In this document: in pieces, positions 43,319-52,164 of the stretch
Layout: every line of letters begins with the position of its first letter
Numbering within the stretch: the first letter of the stretch is position 1
Assembly: GCA_051954235.1 (NCBI GenBank)
Contig: JBQCHY010000022.1
Location: forward strand, 38,921 to 102,920
Direction: 5' to 3'
Length of the DNA: 64,000 nucleotides
Origin: 62-47 sp051954235
Lineage (GTDB): Bacteria > Pseudomonadota > Alphaproteobacteria > Rhizobiales > Xanthobacteraceae
Notes under the pieces: generated by a model
What the model saw: only the letters and a program-made list of their open reading frames with translations
What the model was told of the DNA's origin: nothing
The model's database searches: none
Translations under genes and position numbers: made by a program

Positions 43319-44548
43319 TTGAAGATTCTGCTTCTGACAAGCGAGTTTTCTCCGGCGATGGGTGGCATCGGCACCTATGCACGCGAGATCGCGACGGCAG
43401 CGACCAACCTTGGCGCTGAGATCACTGTCATTGCACCCAATTATGAGTGCGATCTATCGTCCGACGATCGAGCGTTGCCATTCGAAGTGCGCCGCTTTCG
43501 CGGCGGCCTTCATTCGATGCGCGATCTGCCGGCCAAGATCCGATTGACGCGCGATCAGGTCGCGGCGGATTCTTACGACATTGTTCACGCGGCCGATTGG
43601 CCGTTCTTCATTCCAGCCGCCTTGTCCCGGCGCCGCACACCTGCACGTTTCATCGTCACGGTGCACGGCACCGAGATCAATGAAACCCAGACGCGCCTGA
43701 AACGCCTTGCTATCTGCGCAACCAACGTCTTCGGACCACGGACCGAGGTTGCCGCCAATAGCCGATACACACGCGACCTGTTCCAACAACGCTTCTCCGT
43801 AGATTCAAGGCGGATCAAGGCGATCCCGCTTGGCGTATCGCGGTTCTGGTTTGAACCGCACGCACCACGCGACGTTGTTCGGCGCACTCACGGGCTCTCG
43901 GATGACCAGATCGTGATGGTGAGCGTTGCGCGGCTGACGCGCCGTAAGGGCCATCATATGACCCTCGCCGCGCTCGCATGTCTGCCGCGTGAGGTGCGCA
44001 GACAGCTCATCTGGCTGATCGTGGGGCCTCCCGGGGAAGCTGATTATGTCGATGAACTACGCCGCCTTGCCACGGAAGCGGATTGCGATATCCGCATGCT
44101 CGGCCCTCTTCCCGATCGCGACATTCGCGACCTCTATGGCGCAGGCGACTTTTTCTGTTTGACGGGAGTGCCAGACCCGTCCGGTCGCGTCGAAGGATTC
44201 GGTCTCGTTTATCTTGAAGCCGCAGCAGTTGGCTTGCCGAGCGTAGCAACCGCAATCGGCGGCGTTCCTGACGCTGTCGTCGCCGACAAAACCGGCGCTC
44301 TCGTCGAACCCTCAATCGAGGCAATCGCTCACGCGATTCAGCGGATGGTGACCGACCGCGAGTTGCGCACCGAGATGGCAGAGCACGCGCTGATGCATGC
44401 GCACACTTTATCGTGGGAACGTTGCGCCGCCGAGACTTATGGGCTGCCGTATTCGACTAAGCAGAACGGCGCTCCGGGGATGGAAATCCCGCACCGAGCT
44501 ATCAGCAATAGATTACAAGCTCCTGCCGGAAGCCAAGCCTCGGCATAG
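43319..44548 (+). CDS. Glycosyltransferase family 4
   Basis: 409 residues from a TTG start chosen because KILLLTSEFSPAMGGIGTYAREIA is the normal N-terminus of the family; alternative GTG at 43280 would overlap the preceding gene. MVSVARLTRRKGHHMTLAAL and RVEGFGLVYLEAAAVGLPSVATAIGG (E-x7-E) are the donor-domain motifs. Third glycosyltransferase in a row after the GT26 gene. Confidence 0.9.
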   Translation: MKILLLTSEFSPAMGGIGTYAREIATAATNLGAEITVIAPNYECDLSSDDRALPFEVRRFRGGLHSMRDLPAKIRLTRDQVAADSYDIVHAADWPFFIPAALSRRRTPARFIVTVHGTEINETQTRLKRLAICATNVFGPRTEVAANSRYTRDLFQQRFSVDSRRIKAIPLGVSRFWFEPHAPRDVVRRTHGLSDDQIVMVSVARLTRRKGHHMTLAALACLPREVRRQLIWLIVGPPGEADYVDELRRLATEADCDIRMLGPLPDRDIRDLYGAGDFFCLTGVPDPSGRVEGFGLVYLEAAAVGLPSVATAIGGVPDAVVADKTGALVEPSIEAIAHAIQRMVTDRELRTEMAEHALMHAHTLSWERCAAETYGLPYSTKQNGAPGMEIPHRAISNRLQAPAGSQASA

Positions 44549-44564
44549 TTTACTTGGAGACATC

Positions 44565-44984
44565 GTGTTCAGGCATCTGACGTTACTCTTCGCCGCAATC
44601 GCCATACTGAACGCAACGACCGCTCATGCCGAGAGCTGCACCAAGAGCCGCGATTATCTGCTCGACGGCAGCGCGGGGGATCTGCCGGGACCGGCCGACA
44701 CCTACCGGAGTCTGTTCAAGATCTGCCTGAACACCATCTCGATGCCCAACGTGAAAGATGCGTTTGTTTTGCGCGACGGCGGTATCGCCGCGATTCCGAA
44801 GCAGGACACCATCTCCGCCACCGCAATGACGCTGTCGCGATTCTGCGATACCTACCCTCGCGCCACGCTGCGCTTTCTCGGTCGCAAAGACCTTCAGCAA
44901 GGCGTTGCGATCGGGCGCATCGTGCAGATGTCCTCAACCGGCTCCACATCCTGTCCTCAGATCAAGGGCAATGCAGTTCGCTAG
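44565..44984 (+). CDS. Small secreted protein, unknown family (Rap1a/Tai-like size)
   Basis: 139 residues from a GTG start preceded by GGAG at 44556-44559. Signal peptide HLTLLFAAIAILNATTAHAES, mature about 115 residues with four cysteines (ESC, FKIC, RFC, TSC), suggesting two disulfides in the periplasm. The pattern of a short secreted domain with TAMTLSRFCDTYPRATLRFLGR recalls Rap1a/Tai immunity-like proteins, but I am not certain. It ends the polysaccharide operon. Confidence 0.6.
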   Translation: MFRHLTLLFAAIAILNATTAHAESCTKSRDYLLDGSAGDLPGPADTYRSLFKICLNTISMPNVKDAFVLRDGGIAAIPKQDTISATAMTLSRFCDTYPRATLRFLGRKDLQQGVAIGRIVQMSSTGSTSCPQIKGNAVR

Positions 44985-45046
44985 TTTCGATGGCTTCAAT
45001 AGGTGCGCGTGCAGCGCCTTCTTGATTTGAATCAATGATGCCAACC

Positions 45047-45128
45047 GCTTGATTTTGGCAGCGCAGAACAGAGCATATAAACAAAGCCCCCAGCAATTCT
45101 TTGAGTTTGCCGGGTTCTTTGATTCAAA
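45047..45128. repeat. Diverged copy of the tRNA-fMet downstream flank, copy A
   Basis: From GCTTGATTTTGGCAGCGC to TTTGATTCAAAC this stretch aligns along its length with 60168-60251 (about four of five bases equal by eye), including GCGCAGAACAG, a TATAAA and GAGTTTGC. In copy B it contains the tRNA-fMet terminator. No tRNA is present here. Confidence 0.65.
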
Positions 45129-45151
45129 CCCGGCATGTAGAATAGCTGGGG
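45088..45151. terminator. Two-tier stem-loop between convergent operons
   Basis: Outer stem 45088-45100 with 45139-45151 (12 of 13 paired, CCCCAGC/GCTGGGG at the base) and inner perfect 8-bp stem GCCGGGTT/AACCCGGC (45109-45116, 45127-45134). It lies between the secreted-protein gene and the convergent CoA ligase gene, so a bidirectional terminator is likely. Confidence 0.6.
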
Positions 45152-45220
45152 CCTTCTTCCATGTATCGCTCAGGACAGCGCGCGGTCTGTGCAGCGACCC
45201 GCATCGTCTTCCACGGTTCA

Positions 45221-46738
45221 TCATGACGAAAGCTGTGGTTGCGGCAAAGATTTTGCCTGCAGCCCGAGCGATTTTCGATCGATCTTGCCAATCGAGCTTT
45301 CCGGCAATTGATCAACGAAAATGATCGCCTGCAATTGGCATGATCGCGGCAACTTTGCCCGGACCAGAGCTGCGATATCGTCGGGATGCACCACCGCATC
45401 CGCACGACGTACCACGAACGCCACAGGCACCTCACCGAGATCGCTGTCCGGTCGGCCGACCACACAGCTGGTCGCCACCCCCGCATGGACGTTGATGACG
45501 TTTTCGATGACTTGCGGCGACAGGTTTTCACCGCCACGGATGATGACGTCCTTGATGCGACCGGTCACATAAAGATAGCCGTCGGCATCGAACCGCCCCA
45601 GATCGCCGGTGCGCAGCCAGCCATCCTTCACACCGCGTCCGGCGTCATCGAGATCGGACCCGACGTAGCCCAGCATCACGCTGGCGCCGCCGATGCAGAT
45701 TTCGCCTTCCTGCCCGGCCTCCACCTCGCGGCCGCTGGCCGGATCGACAAGGCGGACCGACTGCCCCGAAAGGACGGTACCGACCGACCCAATCCTGGCG
45801 CGGGTCGGCGGATTCATCGTCGACGTGCAAGTGGCCTCGGAAAGACCGTAGGAAACGATCAACCGACAGCCCAGCTTGGCTTCGATCTCACGATGCAATT
45901 CGACCGGCATCGGCGCCGATCCGCAGCGCGCCATGCGCAGTCCCGCCAACCCGCCCGGTGAAAACTCTTGCGACAGCATGCGGGCGTACATGGTGGGAAC
46001 GCCGGTCATGATGGTCGGCCGATGACGCTCGAGCAAGTCCGGCACTGCTTCCGCCTTGAACCTGGCGCCGAGGATCACACTGGCCCCGATCGCGAGCGGC
46101 GTAAAAAGCTGGTTGTTGAGTCCGTTGGTGTGGTGCAACGGCATCATGTGCAGCAACCGGTCGTCCGGGCAGATGGCGTCATGCGCAACCAACCCTGCCG
46201 TATTCGAAAGCAGATTGCCGTGACTGAGCAGTACGCCCTTCGGCCGCCCGGTGCTGCCGGATGTAAACAGCAGCAGCGCCGGATCATGAGGCGCGAGTTC
46301 GATCGCCGCGTTGTCGTGCCCGATTACGCCGTGGCGCAGCCGCTCGAAGGGAATGAGTTGAACTGGCTGGCCTTTTGCCGAATCGGCGGAGCCAGCATCG
46401 TAAATGAGCACATCGATTCCCGCCGCGGCGATACGCGCATCGATATCCGCCTGCGACAAGCCAGGCTCGAGCGGACATGGACAGGCGCCGGCCCACAACG
46501 CACCCAAGATCACCAACACCATGTCGAGCGAACGCTCCATGGCAATAGCAACAAGATCACCGTGGGCAACGCCCTGCTCGCGCAACGAGGTCGCCATGTC
46601 GCCGACGCGCGCGGCCAGTTCCCCATATCGAACGGTGCATTCCTCATGTACCAGCGCGATGCGCGCGGCCCATTGCGAGCTTTGCCACGCCTTCTGGTAA
46701 ATTTCCACGAGGGAGACGTTGGATTGTAGCGCTGTCAT
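45221..46738 (-). CDS. AMP-forming acyl/aryl-CoA ligase
   Basis: 505-residue ANL-superfamily ligase. ALLLFTSGSTGRPKGVLLSHG is the P-loop, VSYGLSEAT the A5 motif, DGWLRTGDLGRFD the A7 motif and ESSIGKIDRKSL the final catalytic Lys. ATG at 46738 leaves one base to the upstream stop. It activates a carboxylic acid to its CoA thioester; with the IpdAB-like genes upstream it recalls FadD3 of the steroid-ring pathway. Last gene of the 11-gene leftward operon. Confidence 0.94.
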   Translation of the reverse strand: MTALQSNVSLVEIYQKAWQSSQWAARIALVHEECTVRYGELAARVGDMATSLREQGVAHGDLVAIAMERSLDMVLVILGALWAGACPCPLEPGLSQADIDARIAAAGIDVLIYDAGSADSAKGQPVQLIPFERLRHGVIGHDNAAIELAPHDPALLLFTSGSTGRPKGVLLSHGNLLSNTAGLVAHDAICPDDRLLHMMPLHHTNGLNNQLFTPLAIGASVILGARFKAEAVPDLLERHRPTIMTGVPTMYARMLSQEFSPGGLAGLRMARCGSAPMPVELHREIEAKLGCRLIVSYGLSEATCTSTMNPPTRARIGSVGTVLSGQSVRLVDPASGREVEAGQEGEICIGGASVMLGYVGSDLDDAGRGVKDGWLRTGDLGRFDADGYLYVTGRIKDVIIRGGENLSPQVIENVINVHAGVATSCVVGRPDSDLGEVPVAFVVRRADAVVHPDDIAALVRAKLPRSCQLQAIIFVDQLPESSIGKIDRKSLGLQAKSLPQPQLSS

Positions 46739-46739
46739 G

Positions 46740-47483
46740 TCAACGCAACCGAATTCCAGCATCGCTTGCGAATGTGCCGTCCGGGTCCAGACTCAATAGC
46801 GCCGCCTTCTCGCGGTCGCTCGGCGGCGCGGTCGGAACCGCATTGGTCGCATCGAAGGCAAAGCCGGTGCGCTCGCGCACTTCGTCGGGCGAAGACTCCG
46901 GATGCCAGCTCTGCAACGCGAGCCGGCCCGATCCCCCACGATCCAGCACGAACACTGCAAGCGGCGTGACGACGCCGTGCATGCCGCCCCACGAGGTCAG
47001 GAAATCCAGCTTCTCGACCAACGTCCGACGCGAATGCTCGGTTCGCCACGTGCAGGCGCGCCGCGCCGTCGGCAACATCACGGCGCCACCACCGCCACCC
47101 GGCAGCCGAACTTTCGGGTGATGCCAATCGCCGATGCAGGAATTGTTGACGCATCCCGCCCCGTCGATTTGCGCCGCTCCGAGGAAGGTCAGGTCCATGC
47201 CGCCGCGCGTACAAAGATCGTAGAAATCCTCGTTCGAGAAGATTGAGGCGGAGCGCTCCGCCAGCACCGGATCTGAACTCGACAATGGTATCGACGACGG
47301 GAGCGGGTCCACGCCACCCGCCACATTGATATAGGTGAAGTTCCAGTCATAGGCGCGTTTGGCGAGCAGGCAGGCCAACATCGGCAGAGTTGAATTGACG
47401 CCACTAAAAGTGACTTCATTCGGCCGAATAAAGCGCGCCAGATTGGTGACGATATAGGAGAGGCCGGACCAATGCTCAGACAT
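46740..47483 (-). CDS. Class I CoA-transferase beta-subunit homologue (IpdB/GctB-like)
   Basis: 247 residues. LTFLGAAQIDGAGCVNNSCIGDWHHPKVRLPGGGGGA (in parts) is the family core. Around residue 54, where glutaconate CoA-transferase has its covalent catalytic Glu, this protein reads TYINVAGGVDP, so the Glu is absent. The homologous IpdAB of actinobacteria is known to be a ring-opening hydrolase, not a CoA transferase. Overlaps the alpha subunit by 8 bases. The in-frame extension to 47546 lies within that gene. Confidence 0.9.
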   Translation of the reverse strand: MSEHWSGLSYIVTNLARFIRPNEVTFSGVNSTLPMLACLLAKRAYDWNFTYINVAGGVDPLPSSIPLSSSDPVLAERSASIFSNEDFYDLCTRGGMDLTFLGAAQIDGAGCVNNSCIGDWHHPKVRLPGGGGGAVMLPTARRACTWRTEHSRRTLVEKLDFLTSWGGMHGVVTPLAVFVLDRGGSGRLALQSWHPESSPDEVRERTGFAFDATNAVPTAPPSDREKAALLSLDPDGTFASDAGIRLR

Positions 47484-48309
47484 GCGTTGCACTCCGCGCT
47501 TCCGGCGCAGCCGCGAGATGTGCTTGCAGCGTCTCCTGACCATCATGCAGATAGGCTTCGACGGCGTCGTAATCGATCGAATAATACGGATGACAGGATC
47601 CCGGCCACGCGCCCTGTGGGATCACCGAAACCGCTTCGACCATGAAATGCGGAATCACGGTCATTTCGGGTTGTTCGATAAACGTCTGTGTTTCGACCAG
47701 CCGCTCGGTGACGATGAGAATTCGCTTGGCGGCCCGGCTCATGATCCGGTCCCAGTGATAGGTGCCGGCAATCCTGACGTTGCCGGCGGCATCCGCCTCG
47801 CTGGCCTGAATGATCGCGAACTCCGGCTGAATGGCCGGGATGACCCAGGTTTGCTGATTGCTGCCGTAAGGATCATCGAAGGCATGCCAGCCATTCAATG
47901 CCGGCAAATCGCTGCCATGCAAGCCGCCGCACGGCTGGAACGGAACGCCGAAGGCGGCGGCGCGCAGGCCTGCGGTCAGGCTCATGCAAGCGTGTTCTTC
48001 GAGCACGAGCCGACCGGCCTCAACCGCCTTGCGATAATTCTGCGCTAATCCAAAATTGCCTTCCATCGCCACGATGCCGGCGCGCAGCTTGCGCACCGCG
48101 TCGGCACGACAAAGAATGTCGATGTCGTATCCCGGCGACTGCTTGACGATCTCCAGATCGCGCTTGCCTTGACGGATCAGTTCCCGGACCGCCGCAAAGG
48201 CCCCGCGATGCAGGAAGCTGCCGCCGAGCGCTATCGAAGCTCCATCGGGAATACGCTTGACGAGGTCCTGCAATGACACAACCTTGCCGTTGTCGATCTG
48301 TGCTTTCAT
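47476..48309 (-). CDS. Class I CoA-transferase alpha-subunit homologue (IpdA/GctA-like)
   Basis: 277 residues. GASIALGGSFLHRGAFAAVRELIRQGKRDLEI opens the fold; LVLEEHACMSLTAGLRAAAFGVPFQP carries Glu104-Glu105 at the region equivalent to the important acidic residue of IpdA. TWVIPAIQPEFAIIQASEADAAGNVRIAG is the shared core. With the beta subunit it should form a heterotetramer acting on a CoA ester. Coupled to the crotonase gene by a 4-base overlap. Confidence 0.9.
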   Translation of the reverse strand: MKAQIDNGKVVSLQDLVKRIPDGASIALGGSFLHRGAFAAVRELIRQGKRDLEIVKQSPGYDIDILCRADAVRKLRAGIVAMEGNFGLAQNYRKAVEAGRLVLEEHACMSLTAGLRAAAFGVPFQPCGGLHGSDLPALNGWHAFDDPYGSNQQTWVIPAIQPEFAIIQASEADAAGNVRIAGTYHWDRIMSRAAKRILIVTERLVETQTFIEQPEMTVIPHFMVEAVSVIPQGAWPGSCHPYYSIDYDAVEAYLHDGQETLQAHLAAAPEARSATHV

Positions 48310-49076
48310 GATTTTTCTTGTCCAATTGCCTTCGAACGGCCGCGGGAAGATTCGGCTAGATAACTCAAAATTCTCGACTTCAACTGTGGATGCGCCGCCG
48401 AGCGCACGAGATGCGCGAGGTCCCGGTCAGCATTACGCGACCGGTCGGGATCGATCACCCGATCGAGCACCTGCCGACTGTTTACGGGGAGTTCTGCGGC
48501 GACACCGCGCGCTGCGGCGATCACCTCCGGCCACTCCGCGCTGCACGCGAAGCGATGCAGAAAGCCGATATCCAGAGCTTCGCGGGCACTGAACATTCGC
48601 GCCGATTCGAGAATGCGACGCGCATTCTCGGCACCGACAGCCTGCGCGAAGCGATGCGAGCCCAACACCAACCCGAATTTCAGCCCCGGCATCCGGAAGC
48701 TGGCATCCGGCGCGGCGCAACGCCACTTGCAAACACCGAGCAGATCGACCCCGGCGCCAAACACTCTTCCATGCGCCAGCCCGACGGTCACGCCGGGAAA
48801 TTGGTGGATGGCCTGCAGCAATTGTTCGATCCGCACGAACCGCAACAATAGGTCCGCCTCGCTCTGGGTCTCGATATGCGCGAAGTCGAATCCCGCACTG
48901 AAACTTTTGCCTTCGCCACGGAACACCAGCAGTTCGGCATCCTGTCGTTGCGCGTCGGCCACGGCGTCGAGCAGGCGCTCGACGAGATCGGCCGACAGCG
49001 CATTCATCTTGTCGGGACGATTAAGGATCAGCGTCCAGTGGGACGCACCGCGATCTACTTGAAGAATGGGGGTCAT
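48306..49076 (-). CDS. Enoyl-CoA hydratase/isomerase family protein
   Basis: 256-residue crotonase. SFSAGFDFAHIE and GRVFGAGVDLLGVCKWRCA are the oxyanion-hole segments; the catalytic region FRMPGLKFGLVLGSHRFA lacks both standard hydratase glutamates, so hydrolase, isomerase or C-C lyase activity is possible. ATG at 49076; the frame extends to 49220 inside the CoA transferase gene. A crotonase beside IpdAB homologues recalls the EchA20 ring hydrolase of the steroid pathway. Confidence 0.9.
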   Translation of the reverse strand: MTPILQVDRGASHWTLILNRPDKMNALSADLVERLLDAVADAQRQDAELLVFRGEGKSFSAGFDFAHIETQSEADLLLRFVRIEQLLQAIHQFPGVTVGLAHGRVFGAGVDLLGVCKWRCAAPDASFRMPGLKFGLVLGSHRFAQAVGAENARRILESARMFSAREALDIGFLHRFACSAEWPEVIAAARGVAAELPVNSRQVLDRVIDPDRSRNADRDLAHLVRSAAHPQLKSRILSYLAESSRGRSKAIGQEKS

Positions 49077-49086
49077 CGTGCCGACC

Positions 49087-50253
49087 TCACCCGAACTGTG
49101 GATCGAGGGCGGCAAACACCTCCTCGGTGTGTTCGCCCAACGCCGGCGGGCGGCGCCGGATGGCGACGTCCTTGCCACCAAATTTAATCGGCGGTCCGAA
49201 CGTTCGCGTGGTATGCCCACTCGGCAAACTCAGTGCTTGCACCCAGCCCATATGCCGTACCTGCGGGTCGTCGAGCACTTGCGAATAGGTGTTGATCGGC
49301 GCGCAGGGCACACCCGCCTGCCTGAATTTTTCAAGCCATGCCGCGCAATCCTCCGCGGCGAAGATAATCTCAAGCTCGCGGCAAAGTTCGATCTGGTTTT
49401 TCGCGCGCAGTGTCGTGCTGCGGAAACGCGCGTCGGCGTACCATTCGGGACGTTCGACCACCTCGCACACGCTTCGCCACAACGCGTCATTGCCCGCGGC
49501 CATTCCGAAATAGCCGTCACGGGCGCAGAAGGCTTGATAGGGCGCGTTACGCGGATGGCACGAACCCAGCTTCCGCGGATCCTGTCCGCTTCCGAATAAC
49601 TCAGACGTCTGCAACGCGGCGATGGCCAGTGTCGCCCCCAACATCGGCACATCGATGTGCGTACCCGCGCCGGTCGCCTGGGCCACACGCAGTGCCGACA
49701 CGATTGCAAAGGCCGCATAGAGACCGGCGGTGAAATCCGCGATTGGCACACCACACTTGACCGGCGGCCGATCCGGCTCACCGGTGACACTCATCACGCC
49801 GCTCATGGCCTGAATGGTGAGATCGAAGCCGCCCTCCTGAGCACGCGGGCCGCTCTGACCGAACGCCGAGATCGAACAATAGACCAGCGCGGGATTGTCC
49901 CGCGATAGTTCGGCATAGCCGAGCCCCAATCGATCCATTACCCCCGGCCGATTGTTTTCGATCAGAACATCGGCCGAGCGCACGAGCCGGCGCGCCGCGT
50001 TGCGATCCGCTTCGACCTTGAGATCGAGACAGATGGAGCGCTTGTTGCGATTGAGCGACGCAAAATTCTCGCTGTCGCCGTCGGTGATCGGCGGCCATTG
50101 CCGCAACGTATCGCCACCCTTGGGATTCTCGATCTTGATGACATCGGCCCCCATGTCGGCCAGCAACATGGCACCATAAGGCCCCGCCGCGACGCTACAG
50201 AATTCGACAACGCGTATGCCCGCGAGAGGCTGATCAATCCGCATACCTTCCAT
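49087..50253 (-). CDS. Family III CoA transferase (CaiB/BaiF)
   Basis: 388 residues. LAGIRVVEFCSVAAGPYGAMLLADMGADVIKIENP (in parts) is the N-terminal signature, LNRNKRSICLDLK and GFGQSGP-like SAFGQSGPRAQ follow, and Asp144 in GGFDLTIQAMSGVMSVTG is the likely catalytic residue. It moves CoA between a donor thioester and an acid, giving the pathway a second, ATP-free activation route besides the ligase. ATG at 50253 preferred over 50244, whose ribosome site would be too close. Confidence 0.94.
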   Translation of the reverse strand: MEGMRIDQPLAGIRVVEFCSVAAGPYGAMLLADMGADVIKIENPKGGDTLRQWPPITDGDSENFASLNRNKRSICLDLKVEADRNAARRLVRSADVLIENNRPGVMDRLGLGYAELSRDNPALVYCSISAFGQSGPRAQEGGFDLTIQAMSGVMSVTGEPDRPPVKCGVPIADFTAGLYAAFAIVSALRVAQATGAGTHIDVPMLGATLAIAALQTSELFGSGQDPRKLGSCHPRNAPYQAFCARDGYFGMAAGNDALWRSVCEVVERPEWYADARFRSTTLRAKNQIELCRELEIIFAAEDCAAWLEKFRQAGVPCAPINTYSQVLDDPQVRHMGWVQALSLPSGHTTRTFGPPIKFGGKDVAIRRRPPALGEHTEEVFAALDPQFG

Positions 50254-50339
50254 CCGAAACCTTCGACATTTCGATGCCTGTTTTCACGGGCGCCTTAGAA
50301 CGATTGCGACGCGCATCACCTGAGAGGCGCGCTGCCGCG

Positions 50340-50660
50340 CTACTGCAGAGGCGAAAAGGCGACGGGTTTCATCAGCGTCGTTTCCTGCGCCGCTAGACAG
50401 GACTGCGCAGGCTTGGCGAAACCCTCGATCCATTCGGCATTCGCGCCCAATTCCGCCAATGCCCGCTCGCGCTGTGCGACGTCCGGATAACACCAGATAT
50501 GAATCACACGATTGAGCGCGCCGGTCTCCGCTTTGAAGTATCCGACGAGAGTCATCCCTTCGATCTTCTGCATAATCGGCAAAGCTTTGGTCTGATAAAG
50601 CTCGAGCCACCGCGTCATGCAGCCCGGATGCAAGGTATAACTACGCATTTCGTAAATCAT
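50340..50660 (-). CDS. NIPSNAP-family protein
   Basis: 106-residue dimeric alpha-beta barrel protein: MIYEMRSYTLHPGCMTRWLELYQTKALPIM is the NIPSNAP start, and LNRVIHIWCYPDVAQRERALAEL the second half. The ATG at 50660 is chosen for this match. Such proteins are frequent in catabolic clusters but their role is unsettled. Between the MFS and CoA transferase genes. Confidence 0.9.
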   Translation of the reverse strand: MIYEMRSYTLHPGCMTRWLELYQTKALPIMQKIEGMTLVGYFKAETGALNRVIHIWCYPDVAQRERALAELGANAEWIEGFAKPAQSCLAAQETTLMKPVAFSPLQ

Positions 50661-50723
50661 GACCGATCCCAACAACCTCACTCCGGAGGGCGGCCGCGCA
50701 TGGCCGCCCTCTTGCACCACCCT

Positions 50724-52076
50724 TCAAGCACGCCCTTGCTCCTTGATCAGCCGCTCCGGCAATCCAAGCAGGATGGCAAGCGCCGCCACGATCAACAGAA
50801 CAGCCATGACGTTGACGCCAATCGCCAGGCTCCCGGTTTCGACCTTGATCTTGCCGAGAAGAGTCGGACTGAAGAAATTACCGAGCTGTCCGATACTGCT
50901 GATCAACGCAACGCCACGCGCCACGCCGATGTGACTGAGATAAACCGTCGGCACGGTCCAAAAGACAGCGGCCGCGGCATTGATCGCACAGGCAAAGATC
51001 GTCTGAACCACGACCAGCGTGACAATCGTCAGCGGCATCACCGTCGAAATGATCAGGGAGAGCGCCGCAACCAAGATGCAGACGATAAGATGCCAGCGTC
51101 GTTCGAGCTTGCGATCGGAATGCCGGCCAACAACAATCATACCGATTAGCGCCGCCACATAGGGGATCATTGACAGGATGCCGATATGTTTGAGGCTGGC
51201 GCCATCCAATTCCTTGACCATCGACGGAAACCAGAACACGAACACCGCGAATGCACTCGCCATCGCGAAGTAAACGAAGCTGATGAGATAAACGCGAGGG
51301 TCGAGGAAGACCGCGAGCCTCGACTCAGGCTTGGCTCCACTCCGCGCATTCTGCTCCGCGGCGATGTCATCGACGATGACGCGCTTTTCATGATCCGCCA
51401 GCCAGCCGGCGGAGCTTGGGCGATCCGAAAGATAGAAATAGGCGATGATGCCGACGACAATGGATGGCGTCCCCTCGACAATGAACATCCATTGCCAGCC
51501 CTTCAGACCGTAGACGCCGTCAACCGTGCTCATCAGCCACGTCGACAGCGGCGCGCTGATGACGCCGGACACCGCCGTCGCCGACAGGAAGATCGCCAAA
51601 ATCTGCCCGCGCCGATTCGACGGATACCAATAGGTCAGGTACAGAATGATGCCGGGAAAGAAACCGGCTTCCATGACACCGAGCAGGAAGCGTGCAATGT
51701 AGAACTGGGCAGGGGTACTGATCAGGCACATCGCCGCGGAAACGATTCCCCAAAGCACCATGATCCGCATGATCGTGGCGCGCGCTCCGATCTTTTCCAG
51801 CATGATGTTGCTGGGCACTTCAAACAGAATATAGCCGAGATAGAACAGTCCGGCGCCGAACCCATAAACCGCATCACTGAAAGCCAGATCCGCCTTGAAC
51901 TGTAGTTGCGCGAAGCTGATATTGATCCGCGCCACGAAGCAAAGGACGTAACAGACAAACAAGAACGGAATGAGCCTGAAGGTAACTTTGCGATAAACTC
52001 CGTCGACATGCATCGCGCTGGTGCTGCCCCGCTGCGCGAGCGGCAATGGGCTCTTCTCGTCTATGGTTGAACTCAT
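50724..52076 (-). CDS. MFS transporter (anion:cation symporter type)
   Basis: 450 residues, 12 membrane segments. YRKVTFRLIPFLFVCYVLCFVARINISFAQLQF (in parts) is the start typical of the ACS family, which includes tartrate, 4-hydroxyphenylacetate and NicT nicotinate-type carriers; GIILYLTYWYPSNRRGQILAIF is the loop motif. ATG at 52076 after a GGGGG site. It probably imports the substrate of this operon. Confidence 0.93.
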   Translation of the reverse strand: MSSTIDEKSPLPLAQRGSTSAMHVDGVYRKVTFRLIPFLFVCYVLCFVARINISFAQLQFKADLAFSDAVYGFGAGLFYLGYILFEVPSNIMLEKIGARATIMRIMVLWGIVSAAMCLISTPAQFYIARFLLGVMEAGFFPGIILYLTYWYPSNRRGQILAIFLSATAVSGVISAPLSTWLMSTVDGVYGLKGWQWMFIVEGTPSIVVGIIAYFYLSDRPSSAGWLADHEKRVIVDDIAAEQNARSGAKPESRLAVFLDPRVYLISFVYFAMASAFAVFVFWFPSMVKELDGASLKHIGILSMIPYVAALIGMIVVGRHSDRKLERRWHLIVCILVAALSLIISTVMPLTIVTLVVVQTIFACAINAAAAVFWTVPTVYLSHIGVARGVALISSIGQLGNFFSPTLLGKIKVETGSLAIGVNVMAVLLIVAALAILLGLPERLIKEQGRA

Positions 52077-52164
52077 CGATTTCCCCCGTCGCTTCCTGAT
52101 TGCTGTTTGAACAACTCGTCTCGGCATTCTCTCCGATGTCATTTTTGCTGAACGCCAGCGGCGC

